A model generated the notes under the pieces. It searched no databases. It was not told the DNA's origin and saw only the letters and a program-made list of their open reading frames with translations. This document shows positions 1 through 11,960 of a stretch of 64,000 bases of DNA, one piece after another; the first letter of the stretch is position 1, and each line of letters begins with the position of its first letter. Origin of the DNA: Adineta vaga (taxonomy: Eukaryota; Rotifera); the NCBI GenBank assembly GCA_021613535.1, contig CP075493.1, positions 11,408,001 through 11,472,000 of the forward strand, given 5' to 3'. The position numbers and the translations under genes are program-made.

Positions 1-635
1 TATTATATATATATATATCTATTGATGTTCTTTGAATAAATTTTTGCGTACTGTATTCTCATGAATGTTTTTAGAATTGATTATTGTTCCGTCTTTGAAA
101 ATAAAATAATCAAGATTAAAATTTTCTCTTAAGATTTTATTAGAGAGATTCAGACGGTAGTCTAATAAGTGAGGTAGATATAGTAACGGTGGAAGAAAAG
201 AACAAAGTATGGTACGTAGTAGGAAATAAAATCATAAAAGTATGTGTTTGCCTACATGAAAAACAAACAATATTTTCGGAGCGTTGTCGACGTTATTTTT
301 GAAGCTTTATATTTTTTGACTAGTCTGTTTTTCATCTATGAGAGAAACAGCAAAATTTCTCCGCATTTTTTGGTTATAAATTCATCATAAAAGTAAGTTT
401 TTTTCCTTATAAAAATCTTTCATCAGATCAACGCACGTATCGGAGAGGCCGCAAATTATTTGAAAAAGAGAAAGAAATTATTCGAATAATGGTTATTTTA
501 TCAGTTTTTCTGTTGATATATTATATTTGGACGAATAAGAGAGAGAGAGTTAGATACTTTTCGTTCATCGTTCAACTTAGTATTATATCATCAAGAACGA
601 AAAAAGTGTATACATCTGTATTTTAATGTTTTCAG
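1..635. other. AT-rich intergenic stretch with a short TA repeat
   Basis: No coding region, RNA gene or mobile element is recognisable here. The first 20 bases are mostly alternating TA. The remainder is AT-rich with no protein-like reading frame, and probably includes the upstream region of the small gene that begins at 636. Confidence 0.5.
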
Positions 636-1267
636 ATGCCAGTAAAACAACTTATACTTTGTGTTATAACAATAGTCTGTGCGGTGCTAATATATAAACT
701 TTCACGATCAAATCGTATGCAGATTGATTTTCCTGTGAATGAGAAAGAATGCCAGAGAGTACGCGAATTAGTTCAAAACAAACGGATTCATTTAACTATG
801 GAAGAGCGCTCTACAACGTTCGAAAGTATTGAGAATGCAAATTTTAGTGATTATGTAAAAGTACTTCTCGATCAGCATAAAAATTCCGATAAATCAATAC
901 AAGATTTTATTGCTCGAATTCCTTTCACTGAACACAGTCAATTTCTTTTCCATGGATAGTCACTGGATGGCGAAATTCTTATTCACTTACTCTTATTGCA
1001 CACAAGAAATACGATGGTCATCATAAGATTCTCATCTCCAAATTATCAAGAGAGCTTACCATATCGATCTGGATGAAAATATTTTCACCTCTGAAATCGC
1101 TGTTTGGTATGACAACGAGTGAACATGAACAAATAGACGAAATTCTTGCAGGCAAATTTAGTGAACAAAACAAACAAATGTTAGAAAACATGATGTTATA
1201 TGTAATTGCTGGACATATCAATACTCATTTTGCTAATGATATTCAAATCAATTTTGTTAATAAGTAG
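636..1267 (+). CDS. Small membrane-anchored protein of unknown function, possibly frame-broken
   Basis: The first reading frame (636-959, 107 residues) begins with a hydrophobic segment (about residues 4-22, then KLSRSNR), so it looks like a signal anchor or signal peptide followed by a charged helical region. It stops at 957-959. A second frame, one base back, is open from about 953 to 1267 and continues without a clear GT..AG intron through WRNSYSLTLIAHKKYDGHHK to QINFVNK. The two parts may be one gene with a frame error around 953-959, or only the first part may be real. No family was recognised. A TTA trinucleotide run follows at about 1287-1312. Confidence 0.35.
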
Positions 1268-1286
1268 AAATCTCTAACCTGAACTT

Positions 1287-1312
1287 ATTATTATTATTAT
1301 TATTATTATATT
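1287..1312. repeat. (TTA)n microsatellite
   Basis: Eight or nine tandem TTA units lie in the non-coding stretch 1268-2238. That stretch otherwise shows only AT-rich sequence with no supported gene. Confidence 0.8.
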
Positions 1313-2238
1313 ACTACTGATTGAATGATTGATTTCGAAATTTAGTTTACAAATATATTTTATCATTGTTGTTATCTTTGAAAAATGTCTGAAATAAAAG
1401 CTCTATAATCTCTTGTTCTAAGTCAGAAGAATTCATTTTGAAAAGTTTGTAAATATCCAAATGATGTTACTATTGGATGAATTAAACTTTGAAAATCTTT
1501 TTTTTACATATAGTAAAGAAGTGAGTGTGAAGATGGGTCAGAATGTCTCTTTTCTTTACTCATACCTACGCCCATCATTTTTTATTTAAATATACTCTCA
1601 GTATAAGATATCTTGAATTGTCTTCAACAATACAAATAGGTGATATAATCAGTTTTAACAAACAAATAAGAGCAACATGCCCAGAATGGTCCATAAATAT
1701 CGACGCGAGAGGCTACTAAAATATTTTGAATGAAATCTTTCGTATAAGTTTTTAGTAGACTTCAATAAATGTCTTGTACAATAAAATGATGAAGAAATGG
1801 ATTTACTAGAATTCATTATAGTCAAATGTGCGAAACTCCATAAAGAGTCATTCCCATTTAATGTCACTGTGTTTTACTAGAAATTAACCATTTTTGCCTT
1901 TCTTTAATACGAAACACATCGGACATGGTGATTGCATTAAAAATTCACTTCTTTCTTTTTCTATTTATAATTAAAGTAAAAACAATGAAATCTTCACTAG
2001 TTTACTTTCTCATCTGATCGTATTTATCAATTGAAAGTATTAGACTTGTATTGAAGTTATAGATCGCAAAATACGATGACTGCTTAAATTGTTCGCAACA
2101 AATGCGTTTAGACTTTCTTTGACTCTATGTTCATAAAACTATGAAATCAAACTCACATCTATAAACATAATTTTCATTTTATTTTAAAAATAAATGCTTT
2201 TAAAGTATATTTTGTGATGACAAAAAAGTGTCTATAAA

Positions 2239-2739
2239 TTACAGATTGAACAATTGTTTGATCTCACTTTCTGTGAACCATTTTTTCAGATTATCTGCTT
2301 CGAGAACTTGTTCTTCGGCTCTTTCATGTTCATTCACCAATTTGGATACTTTATCGACAAGTAAAGTGGCTTCGTTAATAATACTATTGAGATCTTCATC
2401 ATCGGTTTTTTTCAATTGTTTGAGACGATGAGAAAAATTCTTGAATTCAATCAACAATTGACTAAGTTGCTTGTGATGATCTTCTAAATGTGAGATATCA
2501 ATTTTTCGAGCAAGTTTAGGAAAAATCCGTTGATCTTCGATGGTATGATGATTGTGAAGATAATGACAAAATGAATGAATATCAGACGCTAAATGGTGTA
2601 GATCTGCAACGGTTTTCGCTCGTTTACATTGTTGTTGCATTGATAGAAGTGATTGTCCATGGGAACGATGAAAATAGCACATATTTTCATGGAGTGCTCC
2701 AAAGATATTTCGAGAACTCATTTGATTATTTTGATACAA
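2239..2739 (-). CDS. Hemerythrin-like (HHE) domain protein
   Basis: This is a single-exon protein of 166 residues with the spaced histidine/acid pattern of the HHE cation-binding four-helix bundle. An early helix carries HRSHGQ, the second carries HxxxxHNHHTIEDQRIFPKL, the third HLEDHHKQLSQLL and the fourth NEHERAEEQVLEADNL. Family members bind a di-iron centre and serve in oxygen binding, iron handling or redox sensing; which applies here cannot be read from sequence. There is no signal peptide or membrane segment, so it is probably cytosolic. The start is the first ATG of the open frame. Upstream sequence to 2900 is AT-rich with no protein-like frame on this strand. The family assignment is secure and the function is open. 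Confidence 0.85.
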   Translation of the reverse strand: MYQNNQMSSRNIFGALHENMCYFHRSHGQSLLSMQQQCKRAKTVADLHHLASDIHSFCHYLHNHHTIEDQRIFPKLARKIDISHLEDHHKQLSQLLIEFKNFSHRLKQLKKTDDEDLNSIINEATLLVDKVSKLVNEHERAEEQVLEADNLKKWFTESEIKQLFNL

Positions 2740-3551
2740 TGAAATTTTGCTTCATCAACGATATTTTTCACAGATATTTTTATAGTTCTCTAAAAAATTC
2801 TGCGCTGTCATTATTACGTGTTATGGTTTACAGTTACAGAACGCAAAAGAAACTTATATATGCAAATGAGAGATGACTAAGCAAGATGGCGCAATGTTCC
2901 AATCACGAATAGATGTTTTTCTGACAGACGATGTCGAAATTTCAGCTCTCTACAGTGCTGTTCTTATAATTTTGAACAGTACTGTATTGCAAACGAACGA
3001 TGAATTTGGGTATGTGCAAGTGTAAAGGCAAAAATAAATACATCAGAGACATCTGCTATTAACCCAAATGCGATCATATACACTTTTTCGCATAAGTGAA
3101 AGAGATTTAAGATTAGAAGAAAAGGTTTAGATCTTTCGTAAAAATAAATTGTCAGCAAATGGAAAAACTATTGATTGATTACTTTCTTTTATCAATCTTG
3201 CGCGATGTAGTCCTTTCTTTCGTTCTTCTTCCTTTTGTTCTTTTATCGGTACCAGTGCTCTTTTTACTTATTGGCTAACATCACGCACTATGTTACTAAT
3301 AGAAGCAATTCGAAATCTCTGAATCATTGTTTGATCATAAATGCTTATCTTCAAGCCGCTTCTTCTTAGTTGAATATAAAAACATCATCACACGTACGTA
3401 CACGATCGTATAAATATTTTCGTTTCTCTCACTTATACATCTCTTTATACTTCTCATCGAATATGTCTCAATTGATATGTCGTATTTACTTCGCAAGATC
3501 TTATAACAAGTTCGACCAGAAGAAAAACTTTTAGCTGTTTTCACTCTACAC

Positions 3552-6500
3552 ATGTCGTCGTTTCGTATTTCTTTGATATTCTTAATTTTACCGAATCTTC
3601 TCATTGCATCAGTTTCGGGTGTTTCTCCGACTGATCTACAAAATGTCGGACTTGATGATATGACGTCATTATCATTTGAGTTTTCATCTATTCTTGATAA
3701 AATCCAAACAATTAGTAAGCACGTCATTTTTTATTCTTTCAATTCTGATTTTCTTTCCTACGTATAGTTAATCAATTTCATTGTCCAAAGGAATGGACAC
3801 ATTTTGGTGGCTCATGTTATTACTTATCTAAATTACCATCAACATCAATACAAGCTAATCAAACATGTAATCTTTTAGATTCAACTTTAATGCAAATACG
3901 TCGTTCAAATGACTTCTTTTACACAACATATGTTATGAAAAAACATAATTTATCTACATTAATGATCAGTATACATCCCGATCTATTGAAAGGTAAGAAA
4001 ATGATGAGTTTCTATCTACTGAGGAAAGAAAAGGATTTCTTGTTTTAGAGAAAAGTATGATCGAAACTGTAGAAATTGATCAAAATCAATTCTATGTTAA
4101 ATCTTATGAATTGAAGAAAAAGTTAATCGATCAATTGAATGAAGCTGGCCTACGTATATCAAAACGTTCGAAAAAAATGAAACAAACGATTAAAACACTT
4201 CAACAAAATCTTGTTAGTGGATCTAATAATACAATAGAAAATAGTGAAAACGATGAATTGGCTTTAGAAGATAGAAGCGATGAATTCAAAAACATCACTA
4301 ACATTCAAAGATTATGTGATGAAATACATTGGAATATTACAAAGATTAATTCAACGCTTTATCTATTGACCACTTCTTTAACATCAAATAAAATCATTTG
4401 TTCATTAAATGAACTTCCCGCTAACATTCAATATTCATATATTTGTGAAAATGGTTTGTAATCTTGACTCTAAAAATGAATATCTTAAATCTATAATCAT
4501 TGAATATAGTATTCGACTTTTGTTTTGCAAATACTAAATGTGGCAAACATGGACATTGTGTAAATACATTATCCGATTTCAAATGTTCTTGTTCGTTTTT
4601 ATACGATGGGCTACAGTGTGAAAAAAGTAAGATTTTACTTTTCTGATTGTTAGATAACCTTTACCAATGATTTCTTTTCTAGTTTCAAATTACGGCAAAC
4701 AGATTATCATTAGTTTCATTCTTGCTTTCGTGCTTTTCGGACTATCAATGACACCAGCGCGTTGGGTTATCTTGTTTATTTGTAAATCTTGTTGTACGAT
4801 GTGTCAACATAGAAAAAGAAATAGTAGACAGAAAACAACACATGATCGAAACAAGTCAACGAGTAGATCAGAAAAAAGACGAGCTATGTAAGTTAGTCAT
4901 GTTTCATTACTTTTATTTAATAAAAAAAAAGGTTAAAATATACTGAAACATATCTTTCGTTTAGTATGACAGACAAGCCGAATCAAACCAATATTCGATC
5001 TTTCTGGATGATTGGATTGAGTATACTTTTCTTTCTGTTCATACTCCTTACAGTAACACTAACACATTATATATCATCTAACTACCAAACAATGTATCAT
5101 ACAATTCAGTTAGTAACATTATGTAAAATCATACCATATTTGCCAGCAAATAGTCTCCTGTTTTGTCCAATAGCATTTATTTTAATATTCAGTTTTTCTT
5201 GTCTTATCAAACGACAAAATCACTGTTTAGGTTTGTGTCATGGTCGACCAGGTGACATTTTGTTTTTTTTCAATACTTCATAAACTTTTTCTTTTCATTA
5301 TATAGGCTTTTTATCGCCAATTGAACCATTTCGTATAACAAATCGTTTTCCAATTGCAGCACTTTTTGGTGTATTTGCATTTGAATTCTTAAAAACATTG
5401 GAAACGTTTTTACTCCAGACAAGAAATCAATCAAATTCAAGTATACTAAGTACATTATTCAGAATATTGTGGATTATGTTTCCTTCTTGGGTAAGAAAAT
5501 CATATAATAGATCCTTAAGTGAATGAGAGTAATGATATTTTCTACTGTAGATTTCAATATTATCCGATACTTATTTCATTACAATTACGTCATACTATTA
5601 CACGACTTGTTATCTGTTTGTATGTATCAATTCATCTTATCTACACGATTATACGAGAAGGGCCGTGTGTGAGTTTTTCAAATCCAATAGGATATGGTTT
5701 ATTTTTGAATAGAACGAAAATTGGAATGGTAATTATGTCACAAGCATTGATAAATTTTTAAAATACCATTTTTTTCTAGGGATTCGATACACCATCTTTC
5801 ATTATTTTTACTTATGTGAGAAATATTCCACTTTTTATTTTACTTTCTTATCTTGCTGTGGAATTATCTGTACGTTTCTTCTATGATTCTATATATATGA
5901 CAATGAAAATGAAACAAAATTCATGTTCAACATTATCGTCTTGTGATGAATCAGAAGAATTGATATTGGCAAAAGAACATGTTACAAAACTATTTCGACA
6001 GTCTGGTCATGATAATCGATTGATCTATTCAACAAGTGCTATTATTGACAAATTAGGTGATGCTAAAAATGAGAACAGGTTATCTTACAACTGTACAGAT
6101 AGTTTTCGTTTTACCACAATGATTTTGTGTACATATACAATGGCTATTGTATTTGTTTATTACTTTGCATGTACATTCGTATTTGTATACATGTCACATG
6201 TGCATCGATTTCTTTCGTTAAAATCAATTTTAATAAGTGTAGTTATAACTCTTGGAATCGTTGGGATTCAATTGTACATTGGTCTTATCAATTATAAACT
6301 TCATAAATTACAATTATTTCGAGGTACACATACAAATATTCCATCCATAATCAATTTTCAATCGAATACAATCGGATCCAAATCGATTCCTTATTTTGGT
6401 TTCTTTGTTGGTTATACAGCATGTAGTTTCGTAATATTTTTTCATTCCATACTTTTCCTTTACTATATCATTCAATGCATATTTTCACAAACAATATATG

Positions 6501-7419
6501 TTACATCAATACTTAATAGAACTGTACCTATCCTAATTATTTATCTACTTGCAATGCTCAGTACATCATTCTTTGGAAAAACTATCCATTTAACCAATCT
6601 GAAAATATATGGATGTTTTATCTACTTGAGTTTCTTTGTTGGTAAGATTTGTTTTATTAAATCATGTATGATATGAAACAGAAAAGAAATGCATTTCTAT
6701 TAAGAATGTTTTCTCGGTTTTCCTTCATGCTTAATTCGATTGATTACATCTGCGTTTTTTAATGTACTGTACATGGCAAGACTTGATTGTAGTTTATATG
6801 GAAAATCATTCGAAAAATTCGGTAAATTATTTCAACTAATGGAAAGATGTGAACTTTTCGAAGTCTTTCATTTAGATGCTGGATTTACTGCCTATGTTTC
6901 ATATTTACATGCAGAAGTTGCTTATACAAATCCAATTATGCTTGGTGAGTTGATAGAGATGGAAAAACAAGTATATCTATTTGTTTATCTTTGTTAGTGT
7001 TTTGTTCTTCATTCTTTGATGATATTCTTCAACGACGACCAAAGCAAAGTTCGGATGGAAATGATATAGAATTAAAACTAATGACTGTGAAAAATGAATT
7101 GTTAACAAAACAAAAAACGACCTTCATGTTCGATTCAAATAATTCAATCATTACTTGCTTATCAGAACCAGAAGAAGTATATGATTATGTGAGAATTAAA
7201 AAGCGAAAGCGAAATCGTTTTCGATGGCTTCTTGCATATACACTTTCAAATAATAATCAATTGATTCAACTGAGAAAACGAGTACATATTCGTCTTCCTT
7301 CTTTACGTAGTGATGATTGGCTTGAACATTCAGTCGAAGAGAATGAAACTCCTGAATTTGTAGTGACAAATTCAAAACAAACTAAGTATAGTTATATCTG
7401 TTTGAAAAAGAATCCATGA
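3552..7419 (+). CDS. STRA6-like multipass receptor with C-type-lectin-like and EGF ectodomain
   Basis: I read eleven exons: 3552-3714, 3768-3992, 4049-4453, 4510-4626, 4683-4887, 4965-5251, 5306-5490, 5551-5728, 5780-6641, 6705-6944, 6998-7419 (about 1,096 residues; vertebrate STRA6 is about 670). The order is: signal peptide (MSSFRISLIFLILPNLLIAS); a lectin-like start (CPKEWTHFGGSCYYLS) with a lectin-like end (IQYSYICEN) around a long helical insert; one EGF domain (TKCGKHGHCVNTLSDFKCSC); then about nine hydrophobic segments. The STRA6 link rests on PGFLSPIEPFRITNRFPIAA, the stretch HLDAGFTAYVSYLHAE with TNPIML, and the C-terminal RFRWLLAYTLSNNNQLIQLR. STRA6 proteins pass retinol from carrier protein into cells; the ligand here is unknown. 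The 5490/5551 junction does not keep frame with a standard donor, so one base may be missing there or an odd donor used. Confidence 0.75.
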
Positions 7420-7714
7420 TAATTGATCATATATTCTTTCTTTTAGACATACAACATCATATTACGTTGATGATTCTGAAAATATTGAATAATTCATCTT
7501 CTCAAAATATACGTGTCGGATACAACAAAAACTTCACAATTCCTTCTAATATTCTCATCTAATCACGAATCTATCTACAAAGTGTAGAAGACTGTGTTCT
7601 GCTATGAGTACGCCTAGCAATCACTTTTTTCTTTATGGCAAGATGATATGTATCCTAAAGTTTTCACATTCTCTTTTCTGATATAAAAAGAATACATGCA
7701 TGAAAAATACATGT
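7420..7714. other. Short convergent intergenic region
   Basis: Two converging genes end here (plus-strand stop at 7419, minus-strand stop at 7715). The roughly 295 bases between them presumably carry both 3' UTRs. No gene was seen. Confidence 0.5.
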
Positions 7715-10591
7715 TCATCCTTTAAAGTCGAAAAACGACAGTTCTTCGTCTTTGTTGACAAAGAGTTCTGTATGATCATCAATTGCATTACAGCTACCTT
7801 TGCCGATAAGAACACCATTGGAAATGAATTGTGTAAATAATAATAGAAAAGGTGAATCAGTTATATCACATCGACGAATATGAATATCGAGATGAAAGGA
7901 AGCCAAAAATGTTGAATTTGATGTTATATCAATGATGGTTTCTGTCCGTGGAAGATTGAATTGATTTCGCACAATCAATCGAACATCAGATATGGATGCT
8001 ATTTGAATATTATACGATAAAACATGTCGAAGAATAATTCTATAATTCATCAAATTCTTATCTACTGATTCAATTCTAATCTGTTCAATAGACATTGGAC
8101 GATTGAACGTATCATCAAATACACAAGTAGTTGAATTATAACATTGTTTATTTTGTAAAGGATGATTGATTGTAACCGAAAAATCATCAAGTAGACGTGG
8201 TAAGTGCTGACCTCCACGCATTTTAACTGTAATTGATGTGGATTGTAATTTAAGTGGAACATTCATAGGTAGATTTGTTAATTTCTCTACCCGGGAAAAA
8301 GATTTCGATGTATGTTTAGCATAAATAATATATGGATGAGCTTTGTTAAATGGTTGTCGAAGAACAGCAAAAGTGCAAATCAGTATCAGACTAATTAAAA
8401 GAACGATCAATATTCGACCAAAGTATTTTATACGTTGAGCGACTGAAATAAGATTTAGTGCGAGAAATAATGTCGACGTAATGACAACACTACTGATTAC
8501 TATATTAGTACGTAATCTCAATGCAGGCAAAGACATTTTGAGGAAAATCGGCATAAGAATACGTAGTAACCAATCGCTAATTGCAATTGTATGTGTGAAT
8601 GGTAAAAGAGAAATGATCAATGGTAGATACAACCAATGAGATTTCTGTTTCAAAAATGTCCATTGATGTTGTTTTGAATGCAAAATGAAGTCAACGATCA
8701 TCGCACAAAGATAAGTAGGACAGATAAAGATCGACCAAACAAGAATTATATAGAATATTCGATATTTGAATAGAATGGAAATCATCATTAACAAACAATA
8801 AATCAATAGAATGGAAAAATTTTGTTCGAAATTGAAATGAATCTTGTTCGAATGTTTCACATTGATTTCTGTAGAGTTATCTGATGATTTTCGAAGAATA
8901 CAACGATGAAGTCTATCAAACAGATGTTCACTGCTCAGAAAACCGATTAAATATGGCAAACTAAAAACATACATTGCCAATGTTACATTGCCATTCCATG
9001 CAGTAGGTCGTATCATTGTCATGACCGCTGCGAAAATGTATGATAATATAAGACCAACTATGATTGAGATGATATTCGCAATGACATAGATTATAATCGA
9101 ACTAATACGAATAAGAAATGGATTTTTGAAATAAACATAAATACAATGCGGATCATTACATGATGAAGTTGGTTTACGATGCCATATGTGATCGAAAATA
9201 ATTAAAACTATACCCATAATAATAGTCATGATAATTAGAACCCATTGAATTAGTATCGATGTTGATAATTTATATATCATTAAATATCGACCAAGAATAT
9301 CAAAATAAATCAATAGATCAGGTTCAGTCACATTTTTAGACATTGGAACATATTCTCGAAATAGATTGCGAGTTAAGATACCAAGATTTTCTCCTAAATC
9401 TTGAATAATACCTCGTTTAATTTCTGATGAATGATCAAGTACAGTATGATAGGTATAACTATCAAGCAAAAAACCGAAAGCGTATCCTAATCGAGTATTA
9501 TTTAAATACAGTACATTATAATCACTCGCCCATGGAATCCACATTGAAGTCAACTCAAGCACAACGTTAGTACGTGGTCTTGATACTCGACTATAATCAA
9601 TTACTAGCTAGAGCAAAAAAGAAAAAGAAAAGTCCTCTGTGCATAGATTATAATACTAATTAATTAATAATAAAAAAAACCTGTGATCGTGTTGTTTCAG
9701 TTAGAAAAGCCACTTCTCTACAACTTGCTGCATCAACATTGATAAAATAATCGAAATCAGATCGCCAACGATGATGAGTAGTAAATGCTTTTGCACCTTC
9801 GAGATTCGATTCTTCTCCATTCGTAAATAGAAGTATCAAATCCATCTTGGAAAAAGTTAATGTAACATCATGAACTAGATTTGAAACTAATTCGAGTAAA
9901 ATGACAACACCTGAACCATCATCACAACTTCCCGAACTAAACTCCACTATAATAGATAAAAATGAATCGATTTTCTTACATGATAGAATAAAATTTTACC
10001 TGTATCATAATGAGCACTTAACAAGAGACTTGGTATGTTTTTTTTATAGGTTTGACTTGCATTTGATATACGAACAAGAATATTTTGTAGTTGATTTTGT
10101 TTTAAATTAGTAAAATTTTGAAGTTCAATTTGAAATCGAAGATTTCGTTTGTTCATTGAATAGATACGATGAATTTGAGAAATGAGATAATCACGTGCTT
10201 GAAAATTACCACGTGTATTACTAACCCTTGATCCATATTGTGTTAAATTATGTAAATAATCTAGAGCACGTTCTTCACTAAATATATTCTTGGAAATACT
10301 TCGTGGTTTGACTGTAGGTACTGAATAGAGTATACGAAGTGCGAGTGGACCAGCAATGTTCAATAGACAGATAAACATGACCATCCATAAAATAAATTGT
10401 TTGAGATACTTTTTCGAACTGAAAAATTTTCGATTGATTTTCGTATTTGTTGTTGAGAATTCTTCATCTTCTTGAGTTGGTGTTCTATTGGATACTAATG
10501 TAATCTCTTCTACCATTTTATTCATCAGTAATCGTTGTTCTTTCTTTAACAATGAAATACTTATTACTCTTTTATTCAAGTAACTATACAC
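7715..10591 (-). CDS. ER metallopeptidase 1-like, M28 zinc peptidase with polytopic C-terminus
   Basis: There are three exons on the minus strand: 10000 up to the start, 9681-9946, and 7715-9607. Joined, they give about 860-885 residues, close to the roughly 900 of animal ERMP1. The N-terminus is cytosolic, followed by one membrane segment (FILWMVMFICLLNIAGPLAL) and a luminal M28 domain. That domain shows SAHYDT (zinc His), CDDGSG (bridging Asp), NGEESNLEG (catalytic Glu pair) and YHTVLDHSSEIKRG (zinc His). About eight further membrane segments and a luminal C-terminal domain follow. The family acts in the ER; substrates are poorly known. In-frame ATGs lie at 10591, 10525 and 10516. The last two are preferred because the leader before them is not needed by the fold. 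All catalytic residues I look for are present and no frame damage was seen. Confidence 0.88.
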
Positions 10592-11657
10592 ATATTATAT
10601 TCTCGTTTCATCCGTTCTTTTTTTTATGACGTTGAAGAAAAGAACAACAACGATCGTACACGTGGAAAATGCCGACTCAAATAAAACATCGTAAACAAAT
10701 TTCAAGAGAAAAAATTATTCTCTCAAGGAAAAACCTATTTAAATGTGAATTGTATATGTTTCATCGGTATGCTTACTTTCCTATTATAATGCCACTCATA
10801 GAAGGAAATAATATTGGTGACAAGAAAACGAATAAAAAAATCGCAATCATTCATTGATTTTGTGCCTATATTTCTAATATTGAATGTAAATGAAATCATT
10901 ATTCACACAAAAATTGACTTAATACCAAGTGTACGCTATAGAACAAACGGATTTATCTAGGTTTTGAGTTTGAGATAAGATTCTTGTTTGTAATCGGCAT
11001 ATAAAGAGAGCTAATCAAGTTAATTGCTTAAAATACAGTTCATTATAAGATGAATTATAAAATCATATGAAATGCAGTCTTATCACGAGAGTAGACTGTG
11101 AGAAAATGTGAAAAAAGCAAACTCTCGGGTAGTTGTTCGCCGTGCGAATGGTGATTGCGCATTATGTGACAGTTGAAAGTTATAATCTATATGATTCCTT
11201 ACAAATAACAAACAATCCCATATACACATTTAGAAAAATCCTATCTTCAAGAATATCGCAGAGTGGATTATTGTATTTCAAGTTTATATGTAAAGAATGT
11301 GGATATATGAGTTCACTTGGAAACAAGATAAGCGTCTCTCGATTTGTAGCATCACCCTTAATTCAAAATACGATCTTGTAATTAATCTTACACAAAAAAA
11401 GGTTCGAATCTTTCATCTATTCTGCATATGCGTTTGAACATTACTAATAATTTTTGTCATATATTAAATTTAATTGTGTATTTGTAATAAAAAAATTGAA
11501 TATATAATAGAACTCTAAGTTAAGAATTTGGGAAGATTCTTTTATTATATATGTGTAGAAAACTAAGATTAAGTTTAAAGACCAATAATACACTATCTAA
11601 CTCCCAATATAAACCATACGAAATGAGAAATTCAGTCATTATGTATTTTATGTTTGA
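10592..11657. other. Intergenic region, no supported gene
   Basis: Several short open frames occur on the plus strand (10669-10857, 11133-11381) but they have no domain, signal peptide or splice continuity. A GGTTCGAATC string at about 11401 looks like a tRNA T-loop but has no stems around it. Confidence 0.45.
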
Positions 11658-11960
11658 TTATGGTGTTGGAGCGACTAAAAGTGGAGTACATGCAGCCATG
11701 CATGCACCTTGTGCAGCACTACATGCTGCAGCTGCTGCAACAGTTGAAGTAGGAGTCGATGTCAGCCAGGCCCACCATCCAACAGGTCCTGTAGCTGCAG
11801 CAGCTGCAGTGGATGCACCAAATGTAAGACCTGCTGCGGCATAACAAGTAACAGCACCATAATTGCAGGCTGTTTGACATGCCGCATAAGCTAATGGTCC
11901 CGAAAAGACCAAATTAGGAAATAATAGAACGAAAATAAAGAAAACGGTTGTTCGTTTCAT
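11658..11960 (-). CDS. Small Ala/Cys-rich secreted or membrane-inserting protein
   Basis: This is a 100-residue protein in one exon. A clear signal peptide (MKRTTVFFIFVLLFPNLVFS) precedes a mature part with paired cysteines in the pattern ACQTACNYG..TCYAAAG, then an alanine/glycine run, GPVGWWAW, and a closing CSAAQGACMAACTP. The spacing CxxxC...C and CxxxxxCxxxC looks like a conserved disulphide scaffold around a hydrophobic core. From memory, similar short proteins (GPLAYAACQTACN type) occur in fungi, nematodes and rotifers without an assigned role; I cannot verify that here. The opposite strand also stays open across the alanine-rich part because of GCN/NGC symmetry, and that frame is a shadow. 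Confidence 0.7.
   Translation of the reverse strand: MKRTTVFFIFVLLFPNLVFSGPLAYAACQTACNYGAVTCYAAAGLTFGASTAAAAATGPVGWWAWLTSTPTSTVAAAAACSAAQGACMAACTPLLVAPTP

Noticed and set aside
1655-1867. 70-residue minus-strand frame
   Set aside because: No signal, domain or splice continuity in an otherwise featureless AT-rich stretch.
3335-3727. 130-residue minus-strand open frame
   Set aside because: It lies antisense to the signal-peptide exon of the STRA6-like gene, which has strong splice and domain support. The minus frame has no recognisable features.
11390-11420. tRNA-like GGTTCGAATC T-loop string
   Set aside because: No acceptor, D or anticodon stem can be formed from the flanks.
11551-11844. 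97-residue plus-strand frame ending in an Ala/Val-rich tail
   Set aside because: It is the antisense reading of the Ala/Cys-rich secreted protein; GC-rich alanine codons keep both strands open.
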